This document shows, piece after piece, positions 5,428 through 11,691 of a DNA stretch of 11,691 bases. Position 1 is the first letter of the stretch. Every line of letters begins with the position of its first letter. The DNA comes from a bacterium. GTDB lineage: Bacteria > Babelota > Babeliae > Babelales > RVW-14. A program made the position numbers and the translations under genes. Under the pieces are notes generated by a model, which saw nothing but the letters and a program-made list of their open reading frames with translations, did not search any database and was not told where the DNA came from. The DNA lies in the NCBI GenBank assembly GCA_030432505.1, contig JAUIHA010000014.1:1-11691 (forward strand), in the 5' to 3' direction.

Positions 5428-7407
5428 ATGACCAGTTCTAAACGCATCATGTTGTTGTCTCTTGCTGCGCTCGGGTTTGTATGCTCAGGTCCAGTGATGG
5501 CAAAAACAAAATATAAAAATAAAAAATTGGACAAGCGTCCTATCACTATCAAGCGTGGTGATTCTGCGCTTACCGTTGGTGGTAAGACTAGGATTGAGCA
5601 TTACTTCAAAAAACATGTTGCAATGCTGAACAATAGCCTTCCTGATCAAGCTGAATATTTCAAACATTATGTTGATGTTCTTTTTGATTATAATGTAGGT
5701 CAAAAAAAATATGGTCACAAAGCGGTACAAGCATTTGTTGATTTGCGTCACAAAGGTGTTTGGGGACTTGGTTCAACATTTGCTGATTCAGATGCTTCAC
5801 TTCCTACAAACGTTCAAATTAGTGACTCTGTGCTTAAAGATCACTCACACCAAAATGGTAAGCCACTTGTATGGGTGAAAGATGCTTGGCTTCAGTTCAG
5901 TTTTAACGCTGCATTAAACCAGTATAAAAAACATAATGTTCACTATATTAAGTTTGGTTGGTTCCCATTTGAACTTGGTCGTGGAATTTCTCTTGGTGCA
6001 GTATATGGCTTGAATCGTGAAGGTCTTGGTCTTTACAGTTACCCAGAAGATAAATCAACTCCAGGTATCAACATTAGTGGTGAAATCATCAAGAAAAGAT
6101 TGTCTTATGATCTTTACTACTCAAAATTCGAAGAGCGTGACAAGAGTTTACGTTATACATTGAATACTGTTAAAGAGCAACATCTTGGCAGAAAAGCAAA
6201 CCCATGGAGAGGTGTTGGTAAAGATGACGAAGTATTTGCTGCTCGCTTGAAGTGGAAAGCACTTAAAGACAGCAAATTTGGTACGCTTGATCTTGAACCA
6301 TACGTTTTCTACAACGAAGCTTCAGATCAAACAACTGAGGTCATTGCTGATACAAAAACTGAGCTTGGTTCATTAGGTCTTGCATTTGAACATAAGTACA
6401 AGCACTTTGAAATTGGTGGTGAAATTGCAACCAACTTTGGTGATGAAATTTTACAAGCGATTGATCGTAACCATGTTACACTTGAGCGTGATCCAAACGG
6501 ACAACTTGTTGAAGTATTTTCACATATCTATGATGAAAATAGACTAGATGCTAATGGTAAACCTTCACGTGCACTTGTAACACAGGATAACCAGCCAGCA
6601 GCGCTTAAAGAAAAAGATCAGGCTTTACATCTTATGACTCTTCACAATGCTGATCCTAATGATGCTTTATTCGCTACACATAACATTAAAGTTAAAAACA
6701 GATTCAGAGATTCATACAAAAACAGACTTCGTGGTTGGATGGCTGTAGTTGATATGGCATATACTTCAGAAGACTATGGTTTTTCTGTTGCAACTGGTTA
6801 TGGTTATGCGTCTGGTGATACAAATCCACACGTTGAAGAGAAAAACAAAACCTATGAAGGTTTCATTGGTCTTCATGAGTTATACACAGGTAAACGCATC
6901 AAGAGTGTTTTCTTTGATGACAGACTCTTGAAGATTCCTTCATCTCTTGGACCAAGTGATGATGTTGTAACTCAAGAACTTGCATTTACAAACATGCACC
7001 AACTTGGTTTTAGTGCAACATGGCAGCCTAACTGCTTCAAGAAGAAGAAGTTTAGAGTTAATCCAAACATGCTTCTTTTCTGGAAAGCTAAAAAATCATT
7101 CAAGTGGGAGCTTGATCAAGCAAATAACATAGATAGACGTTCTGACGAACTAGCTCGTCGTTACGTAGGTACAGAGCTTAACTTGATGGCAGATTTTCAA
7201 CCGATTAAAGACTTAACCGTATATGGTTACTTTGCGGCATTTATTCCAGGTAGCTTCTATGACGACATTAAAGGAACTCCACTTTCAAAAGATTTCTTTA
7301 AAGTTGTACAGACTAAAGCTCCTGAAACAGACTTAGAGAAGCAAGACTTTAGAATTGGTGATGATAATGCATACCACATGAACATTGGTATGACATACAA
7401 ATTCTAA
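5428..7407 (+). CDS. Outer-membrane beta-barrel (porin-like) protein
   Basis: The 659-residue exported protein probably forms a beta-barrel in the outer membrane; its substrate is unknown. Residues 1-25 are a typical signal peptide (KR, then LLSLAALGFVC, cleavage after PVMA). The mature part has no long hydrophobic helix but many alternating aromatic/polar strands, such as HYIKFGWFPFELGRG, DLEPYVFYNEA and GFSVATGYGYASG. It ends in MTYKF, the terminal phenylalanine preceded by alternating residues that the BAM machinery recognises. The mature N-terminus is very lysine-rich. I could not assign a named porin family; some strands recall alginate-export-type barrels, a weak impression only. An extended ribosome site precedes the ATG and a strong hairpin terminator follows the stop. 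A partial paralogue of the last 144 residues lies at 8250-8672. Confidence 0.9.
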   Translation: MTSSKRIMLLSLAALGFVCSGPVMAKTKYKNKKLDKRPITIKRGDSALTVGGKTRIEHYFKKHVAMLNNSLPDQAEYFKHYVDVLFDYNVGQKKYGHKAVQAFVDLRHKGVWGLGSTFADSDASLPTNVQISDSVLKDHSHQNGKPLVWVKDAWLQFSFNAALNQYKKHNVHYIKFGWFPFELGRGISLGAVYGLNREGLGLYSYPEDKSTPGINISGEIIKKRLSYDLYYSKFEERDKSLRYTLNTVKEQHLGRKANPWRGVGKDDEVFAARLKWKALKDSKFGTLDLEPYVFYNEASDQTTEVIADTKTELGSLGLAFEHKYKHFEIGGEIATNFGDEILQAIDRNHVTLERDPNGQLVEVFSHIYDENRLDANGKPSRALVTQDNQPAALKEKDQALHLMTLHNADPNDALFATHNIKVKNRFRDSYKNRLRGWMAVVDMAYTSEDYGFSVATGYGYASGDTNPHVEEKNKTYEGFIGLHELYTGKRIKSVFFDDRLLKIPSSLGPSDDVVTQELAFTNMHQLGFSATWQPNCFKKKKFRVNPNMLLFWKAKKSFKWELDQANNIDRRSDELARRYVGTELNLMADFQPIKDLTVYGYFAAFIPGSFYDDIKGTPLSKDFFKVVQTKAPETDLEKQDFRIGDDNAYHMNIGMTYKF

Positions 7408-7419
7408 AATTGTTCTTAG

Positions 7420-7467
7420 AAACAATAAAAAAGACGCTCGTTTTCGCGAGCGTCTTTTTTATTGTTT
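7420..7467. terminator. Bidirectional Rho-independent terminator, 21-bp perfect stem
   Basis: Arms 7420-7440 and 7447-7467 pair perfectly around a six-base loop (TTTTCG). The core GACGCTCG/CGAGCGTC is flanked by A6 on the left and T6 on the right, so each strand gives a GC stem followed by U residues. It starts 13 bases after the barrel stop and also lies 57 bases beyond the stop of the convergent gene at 7524. Confidence 0.95.
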
Positions 7468-7523
7468 GGCGTAAACCACTGAAATTGTTGTTAGGTACTT
7501 TCTTAAAATTATTGATGGGGCTA

Positions 7524-8120
7524 CTAGTCGTAAAGACTATAATCTAAATCAGGATCATCATCAGAATGATCTGAGTCAGGATCGTCATCATCAGAATGAT
7601 CTGGGGGTGCTATTGTAGTATAACCATCACCACCAAATTTAGTCCAACGTTTATCGTTGCTATCGTCACTAGGAGGCTTGCGAAAGTGAATCAAAGATCC
7701 TCCACTAGCAGTTGAAATTGTATCAAAAGGGGTTTCTCCGAGTGATTGTATGTTCTTTGAACCGTCTTTCTGTATAGATATAACTGTTACATGTTTTATA
7801 TTTCCTTTAATTATTAATTTATCCGTATTAATATCAGCCATTGCTACCCATGTTTTGTTTCCAATCAAAATAAGAAGATTTTTGCCATCTTGTAGGTTTA
7901 CCTCAAAGGTTCCGTCAGCAAAGTTTTTGCGAGGGAGTGGAGCGGGAAGAGGTATCCCTGATCTTATCATATCACTATAGGTAGTATTATTAGGGATGCT
8001 ATGCACTTTAATGCGATGGGGAGACTGATTATCTATCGTAATCTTATAGGCGTGTATGCATTGAGTTCCGAGTAACCCTAGGGTTACCAGGAGTGTGAAC
8101 TGTAATTTTTTATTTATCAT
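7524..8120 (-). CDS. Secreted protein with Asp-rich C-terminal tail, unknown function
   Basis: I do not recognise the family. The 198-residue product starts with a signal peptide (MINKKLQFTLLVTLGLLG, cleavage likely after CIHA at residue 24), and no lipobox is present. The mature part begins YKITIDN and has alternating hydrophobic strands to about residue 120 (NLLILIGN, KLIIKGN, HVTVISI), suggesting a small beta-sandwich. A Gly/Ser/Thr-rich linker follows, then a tail (172-198) with 13 aspartates in 27 residues, built from two copies of DHSDDD(D)PD. The start was set at ATG 8118-8120 because GGGA (complement of 8127-8130) lies six bases upstream; an in-frame start at 8153 would add 11 polar residues before the signal peptide. 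It converges on the barrel gene and shares its terminator. Its leader and mature start resemble those of the protein at 8704-9018. Confidence 0.82.
   Translation of the reverse strand: MINKKLQFTLLVTLGLLGTQCIHAYKITIDNQSPHRIKVHSIPNNTTYSDMIRSGIPLPAPLPRKNFADGTFEVNLQDGKNLLILIGNKTWVAMADINTDKLIIKGNIKHVTVISIQKDGSKNIQSLGETPFDTISTASGGSLIHFRKPPSDDSNDKRWTKFGGDGYTTIAPPDHSDDDDPDSDHSDDDPDLDYSLYD
7549..7603 (-). repeat. Intragenic tandem repeat coding the Asp-rich tail
   Basis: Units 7549-7573 (25 bases) and 7576-7603 (28 bases) are identical apart from one extra codon in the second; both carry TCATCATCAGAATGATCTG. They encode DHSDDDPD and DHSDDDDPD. A repeat that changes by whole codons suggests slippage in a tolerant, disordered tail. 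Confidence 0.85.
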
Positions 8121-8249
8121 ATTTTGTCCCTTTCTGAAGATAAGTGTTATCACTTCAGCTTAGAAGTCTTTTGTCTGCTATTTCTAATTGTAAATTATTT
8201 TAATTCAGAAAGGCAAGGGATCGTTGATTTTAAAGGGTTTTCTCTATTG

Positions 8250-8672
8250 CAAGAACTGGCATTCACGAATATGCACCAACTTGGTTTTAGCGCTACATGG
8301 AAGCCTAACTGCTTTAAAAAGAAGAATGTCAAAATTAATCCAAACATGCTCCTTTATTGGAAAGCTAAAAAATCATTCAAATGGGATCTTGATGCTGACA
8401 AGCGTTCTGATGAACTTGCGCGTCGCTATGTAGGTGTAGAGTTTAACTTGATGGCTGATTTCCAAACGCTTAAAGGCTTGCCCGTGTATGGTTACTTTGC
8501 GGCATTTATTCCAGGAAGTTTCTATGACGATATTAAAGGGATCAAGCTTTCAAAAGATTTCTTTAAAGTTGTACAAGCAAAAGCTCCAGAAACAGACTTA
8601 GAGAAGCAAGACTTTAGATTGGGTGATGATAACGCATACCACATGAACATTGGTATGACCTATAAATTCTAA
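8250..8672 (+). pseudogene. Truncated second copy of the outer-membrane barrel gene (3' part only)
   Basis: Residues encoded here align over 140 positions with residues 516-659 of the barrel protein at 5428-7407. By eye there are about 19 substitutions and one four-residue gap, and both copies end NIGMTYKF. Many DNA differences are synonymous, so the copy diverged while still under protein-level selection. The homology begins abruptly at CAAGAACTGGC (8250). The roughly 515 upstream residues, including the signal peptide, are absent. The frame is open back to 8124, but the residues before 8250 match nothing in the full copy and overlap the divergent gene's start. Without a signal peptide the product could not reach the outer membrane. 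It is best read as a remnant; use as a recombination donor for the full copy is possible. Confidence 0.87.
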
Positions 8673-8686
8673 AATGAATTAACATC

Positions 8687-8730
8687 GAAATTAAAAAGGA
8701 TACTTAATTATGAGTATCCTTTTTAATTTC
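8687..8730. terminator. Bidirectional hairpin terminator overlapping a coding end
   Basis: GAAATTAAAAAGGATAC (8687-8703) pairs perfectly with GTATCCTTTTTAATTTC (8714-8730). The stem begins 14 bases after the barrel-remnant stop. On the minus strand the right arm encodes the last residues EIKKDT of the gene at 8704-9018, and that gene's TAA stop lies in the loop. The stem has few GC pairs but is long and includes a T5 tract on each strand. Confidence 0.85.
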
Positions 8731-9018
8731 AAAAATAATAGTGTTATGTTGATCCCGGTAAGGTCTAACATAACAAGATTCAGTAACTTTTATACAAAAA
8801 TCTTTAGAGCTTATTCTAAGTTCTTGCTTGTCTGATATATGTGCTACTATTCTTCCTTGTACGTAATGGATGCCGGGCTTCCCTTTTATTTGATATGAAA
8901 TAGGATATGTCTTTGAATCTGAAGCATCAATTGTTACAGCATATTCTGCTTGTAAAAATCCTATAAAAAAAGTGTAAATAGTAATTATAAGAGTTAACTT
9001 TAATTTTTTACTTATCAC
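8704..9018 (-). CDS. Small secreted protein, unknown function
   Basis: The 104-residue exported protein belongs to no family I recognise. The signal peptide is MISKKLKLTLIITIYTFFIG, with cleavage probably after LQA at residue 24; the mature part starts EYAVTIDASDS. Alternating short strands (KQELRISS, FCIKVTES, NTIIFEIKKD) and two cysteines about ten residues apart suggest a small disulfide-bonded beta fold in the periplasm or outside the cell. The start codon is GTG at 9016-9018, supported by AAGGAG (complement of 9026-9031) seven bases upstream. The first residues, the 24-residue leader length and the Y-x-(I/V)-TID mature start resemble the protein at 7524-8120, which also sits convergently behind a barrel gene. 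This one lacks the Asp-rich tail. The two are probably distant paralogues. Confidence 0.78.
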   Translation of the reverse strand: MISKKLKLTLIITIYTFFIGFLQAEYAVTIDASDSKTYPISYQIKGKPGIHYVQGRIVAHISDKQELRISSKDFCIKVTESCYVRPYRDQHNTIIFEIKKDTHN

Positions 9019-9245
9019 AATCCCTCTCCTTCAGTCTTAATAATAAAAGGTTTATTTGTATTGAATAATAATATTTTAATAAATAAAAAAGCAATATATT
9101 ATATTGCAAATAAATAGAATATTATAATTAAAAGCAGAATTATATTAGATTTTTAGGTTTCTGTCCCCAGGTTTGACCCAGGGACAGGAAAAATAGAAAT
9201 TCTTAGATGAGAGAGTCATTTTCTTAAGAGATAGATAGAGGAAAG
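9019..9245. other. AT-rich spacer with two palindromes
   Basis: This 227-base region between trxA and the small secreted protein gene, both on the minus strand, is very AT-rich from 9040 to 9150. It includes a short inverted repeat GCAATA/TATTGC (9091-9107) whose minus strand contains TATAAT, a possible -10 box for the secreted gene, though no matching -35 was seen. A GC-richer palindrome at 9161-9188 is listed separately. Confidence 0.5.
9161..9188. repeat. GC-richer palindrome downstream of trxA
   Basis: CTGTCCC pairs with GGGACAG, with an inner CAGG/CCCA-type partial pairing. It lies 58 bases past the trxA stop and lacks a following T run on the minus strand, so it is a poor terminator. 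Its centre, GGTTTGACCC, loosely resembles the CCCTGAA-type dispersed elements, but the ATTTGGA and TGACA flanks are missing. Family membership is uncertain. Confidence 0.5.
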
Positions 9246-9566
9246 TTATCCTAAGTGATTTGTAACGTGCGCTTTAAGAGCATCTTTATTCATTGACCCT
9301 GTTTCTTTTGCCACAACGTTTCCATCTTTAATGAAAACAAATGTTGGAATGGATGAAACACTGTGTTGTACCGCAAGATCTCGATCTTCATCGATATTAA
9401 TTTTTACAAATTTGTATTTGTCTGCGTATTCGTTTGAGAGTTCATCAAATACTGGCCCCATTTGTTTACAAGGTCCACACCATGGAGCAAAAAAATCGAT
9501 GACCACAGGAAGACTAGACTTTGTTACTTCTTCTTCAAAATTCTGACTTGTTACAACAATTGCCAT
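9246..9566 (-). CDS. trxA: Thioredoxin
   Basis: Small cytoplasmic thiol-disulfide oxidoreductase that passes electrons from thioredoxin reductase to proteins such as ribonucleotide reductase. The 106 residues are the standard length. The active site FFAPWCGPCKQM has Cys30 and Cys33; Asp24 is the buried acid, Pro74 in SIPTFVFIKDG is the cis-proline, and the C-terminal helix ends NHLG. ATG 9564-9566 was chosen because AGGA (complement of 9574-9577) lies seven bases upstream. A longer in-frame start at 9659 would add 31 residues with no homology to thioredoxins and no better ribosome site. The gene follows the large gene at 9662 on the same strand after 95 bases and may be read with it. No thioredoxin reductase is adjacent. 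Confidence 0.97.
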   Translation of the reverse strand: MAIVVTSQNFEEEVTKSSLPVVIDFFAPWCGPCKQMGPVFDELSNEYADKYKFVKINIDEDRDLAVQHSVSSIPTFVFIKDGNVVAKETGSMNKDALKAHVTNHLG

Positions 9567-9661
9567 GAGAATTTCCTTTTTTAAAATTAGGGGGTTACTC
9601 GTTATTTTTCTGCGAAGATTAATGGTAACAAGGTGACAAAGTTTGTCTAGAAGTTGCAAGG

Positions 9662-11691
9662 CTACTGAATATTTTTAATATGCTCGAGGAATTTGAGTTT
9701 TTTTCTTTCAGTGAGCGGTGCTTGCTCAATGTGGATCCAATTTGATTTTGGATGAATAGGTTCGGCGGTGCGTGAAAAACGGTTGAGCCAGATGCCATCA
9801 CCATGGTTGTATACAAAGTCAAACCATTTGAAGTTTTTTTCGTTAGAAACTTTTGAGAGTAAAAGCACTCCGGAGTGATATGTTTGGATGTTGTTTTTTG
9901 CAAACCATGGTTTAAATGCCTGATACTCCATATTAAAGGTGAAAAGATGCAGGGGTTTTTCTTGCGAGCTGAGCCCCGCGAAAAATCCTTTGTAAAACCA
10001 GTTCACTAAAATGTTTGGCGTATAACAAACAATTTCTCCTTGAGGCAGAATAGCATTGCAGCGTGTTTTGATAATGTTGCCTATTTTCTGTGCTTCAGTT
10101 TCAAGATACTCAAAATAGCGGCCTGCTTTTTGATGCTTCATAAGATGAGCAACGCTTTGATGTATTGATGAAGTATTAAATGACAGGTTTTCCTTTCTCA
10201 AAAATGCATCAAGTGTTGCTTTGTCAAAGCCCATACATGTTGAAAAGGTTCCAGTTGTCTTACGACAATACATTTCTAAGTCGATGACGATTCCTGCAAG
10301 GGGAATGCCATGAGAAACATCATCGTTTTGCCAAACCTGTACAAACTTTTCAAGCGGTGTGATGATCTCATTTCTCCAATAGCTTTCACTTAAAGGAGCA
10401 GGAACGTCTTTATAGATATTTCCGTATGCATCAACTGCATGATGCTTGGGAAGGTTTGGCTCATATAGGTTGTCCGCGATTTCAAATCCAACGAGAATTC
10501 GTGGAGCTTGGCGGCTATGCCTGTCTGCATACCTTTTAAGATGCTTCGTAAATCGTCCAAGTGATCGTAAAAACTTTTTCTCTTTATCTTTATGTTTTGC
10601 AATTGGACTGTAATAGACGTTTGGCACCATACTGATCCAAAGTGAATCAAGACCTGAGTCATAAATATATTTAATAAGTTTTTCTTGGCGTGTCAGGCGG
10701 TCAGTTTTGTCTTTTACTATTTTTTCAGGTGTTAACTTACTGCTGCTGTAGTCAACTTCTTCAAAGATATTGATTTCCATCCAAGCATTTTTTTTGAGTG
10801 GATTAGTGCGTGTTTTTTCTATAGTGTGACCAAAGGTTTTGATAATATTTTGCGGTGATGTTGTTGTTAAAAGACTTTTATTTTTGTGAATGGAGAAAGC
10901 CAGTTCAGTCATTGTTTGCTGAATGCCTTTGAGTAGATCTTTACGAATCTTAAAGCTTGTAGGACAAAATCGAAAACTTTCTTCGATTCCAGAAAAATTA
11001 AGCATTGTCGTACTGCTTAAGAAGATATGATTGTTGTGTATTGGGTTGAGCCAGTAGATACCAAATGGGAAAGTTTGTTTTGCTTTTTGCATAAAACTAT
11101 GCGTGTTTTTATTGCTTGGCAATGGCTGAATAAATTCGTTTTTTTCTAAAATGGTCTTTATTCGTTGAGAAAAAAATGTTGGTGCTTTGCGTGGGAGCTT
11201 GAGTGACGTATGATAGCTTACACGCGCTTCGAGCGGCATTGTTAAAAATTTATTGAAGGCGAAAAAGACATCACTAAATGTCGTATTGGTAAGCTGATTG
11301 TTAATAAGTAGCCGTGGAGCAAGCGGTGTCTGCATGCCAAGTTTACTAAAAAATGGTGCGAAGTTACGCACAACGTTGACGGCTTCGGGTTCAAGTTTGA
11401 GCATAGGAAAGAATAAACCAACAAGCTTATCCTTTTGTTTACTGTAGTGCCCGTAGAGCTTTAATATTTTTTTACTGAGCTGAGAAAATTTATTTGCTCC
11501 TTTTAAGAATTCAATACCGCATAAAAAGAATAGTGCGTCATATTTTGATAATGTTGCAATGAGGTCTGGGGTATCCATAAGCTCATGCATTGACACATAA
11601 CGAGTTTGGAATCCAGCAGTATTTGCGAGATTAATGAATGGTTGATAAACAACTTCTTCTCGCTTTGTGGTATCCAGAAGAGCGAGTGTTG
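9662..11691 (-). CDS. Large protein of unknown family, possible TIM-barrel hydrolase (5' end outside window)
   Basis: The frame is open from the right edge to TAG 9662-9664, giving 675 codons with no start inside the window that must be used. A GTG at 11596 is in frame, but the 31 codons upstream of it (TLALLDTTKREEVVYQPFIN and onward) read as normal protein, so the true start lies outside. I recognise no named family. The N-terminal third has a Rossmann-like feel (SKYDALFFLCGIEFLKG). The C-terminal half has strand-plus-acid motifs in TIM-barrel style: DSLWISMVPNVYY near 10620-10660, RILVGFEIADNLYEPN near 10455-10503, AGIVIDLEMYC near 10266-10298, then EIVCYTPNILVNWFYKGF. The Glu and Asp in those motifs sit where glycoside hydrolases hold catalytic acids. 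This is fold-level inference, not an assignment. It precedes trxA on the same strand. Confidence 0.85.
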   Translation of the reverse strand, partial: TLALLDTTKREEVVYQPFINLANTAGFQTRYVSMHELMDTPDLIATLSKYDALFFLCGIEFLKGANKFSQLSKKILKLYGHYSKQKDKLVGLFFPMLKLEPEAVNVVRNFAPFFSKLGMQTPLAPRLLINNQLTNTTFSDVFFAFNKFLTMPLEARVSYHTSLKLPRKAPTFFSQRIKTILEKNEFIQPLPSNKNTHSFMQKAKQTFPFGIYWLNPIHNNHIFLSSTTMLNFSGIEESFRFCPTSFKIRKDLLKGIQQTMTELAFSIHKNKSLLTTTSPQNIIKTFGHTIEKTRTNPLKKNAWMEINIFEEVDYSSSKLTPEKIVKDKTDRLTRQEKLIKYIYDSGLDSLWISMVPNVYYSPIAKHKDKEKKFLRSLGRFTKHLKRYADRHSRQAPRILVGFEIADNLYEPNLPKHHAVDAYGNIYKDVPAPLSESYWRNEIITPLEKFVQVWQNDDVSHGIPLAGIVIDLEMYCRKTTGTFSTCMGFDKATLDAFLRKENLSFNTSSIHQSVAHLMKHQKAGRYFEYLETEAQKIGNIIKTRCNAILPQGEIVCYTPNILVNWFYKGFFAGLSSQEKPLHLFTFNMEYQAFKPWFAKNNIQTYHSGVLLLSKVSNEKNFKWFDFVYNHGDGIWLNRFSRTAEPIHPKSNWIHIEQAPLTERKKLKFLEHIKNIQ

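Noticed and set aside
8121..8153. Longer start (8153) for the Asp-tailed secreted protein
   Set aside because: It would put 11 polar residues before the signal peptide; the GGGA site fits ATG 8120.
8124..8249. Plus-strand start at 8124 as the true start of a 182-residue protein
   Set aside because: The first 42 residues have no match in the full barrel protein, no signal peptide and no good ribosome site, and they overlap the start of the divergent gene.
9567..9659. 31-residue N-terminal extension of thioredoxin
   Set aside because: The extension has no thioredoxin homology, and the AGGA site is correctly spaced for 9566.
1..11691. tRNA, rRNA, riboswitch or complete insertion sequence
   Set aside because: On reading both strands I saw no tRNA TPsiC-arm-like signature, rRNA-like segment, known riboswitch core or transposase; a covariance-model scan was not possible here.

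Overview
This window reads as ordinary bacterial chromosome: AT-rich, densely coding on both strands, with Shine-Dalgarno starts and Rho-independent hairpins. A Sec-exported outer-membrane barrel protein ending in phenylalanine and a MurC ligase point to a didermic, Gram-negative-type cell. The isolated murC, small secreted proteins of no recognised family and many dispersed palindromic repeats, some inside a gene, resemble host-associated lineages such as Candidatus Dependentiae (TM6) or, by analogy only, Rickettsia. That placement is a tentative inference; no marker gene here settles it.

Layout. Positions 1-1366 (minus) hold a CCA-adding enzyme/tRNA nucleotidyltransferase with an HD domain, whose 3' end runs off the left edge. 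A repeat-rich spacer (1367-1690) separates it from a five-helix membrane protein of unknown function (1691-2215, plus). A fold-type I PLP aminotransferase (2308-3441) follows, then a 477-base spacer crowded with palindromic repeats, then murC (3919-5343) and a 659-residue outer-membrane barrel protein (5428-7407), all on the plus strand.

From 7408 to 9018 the arrangement 'barrel protein 3' end, hairpin terminator, convergent small secreted protein' occurs twice. Copy one is the full barrel gene, a 21-bp-stem terminator and a 198-residue secreted protein with an Asp-rich tail. Copy two is a truncated barrel-gene remnant (8250-8672), a second bidirectional terminator and a 104-residue secreted protein whose leader resembles the first. 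This looks like a decayed tandem duplication.

On the right (minus strand) lie thioredoxin (9246-9566) and, upstream of it, a large protein of unknown family (9662-11691) whose 5' end lies beyond the right edge; parts of it look like a TIM-barrel hydrolase.

The two main points of interest are (i) two palindromic repeat elements sitting in frame inside the catalytic domain of the CCA-adding enzyme, belonging to a family that also fills the intergenic spaces and whose stems vary while the flanks stay constant, and (ii) the duplicated convergent barrel/secreted-protein module. The genes do not form one obvious pathway: they cover tRNA maturation, amino-acid metabolism, peptidoglycan precursor synthesis, the envelope and redox balance.
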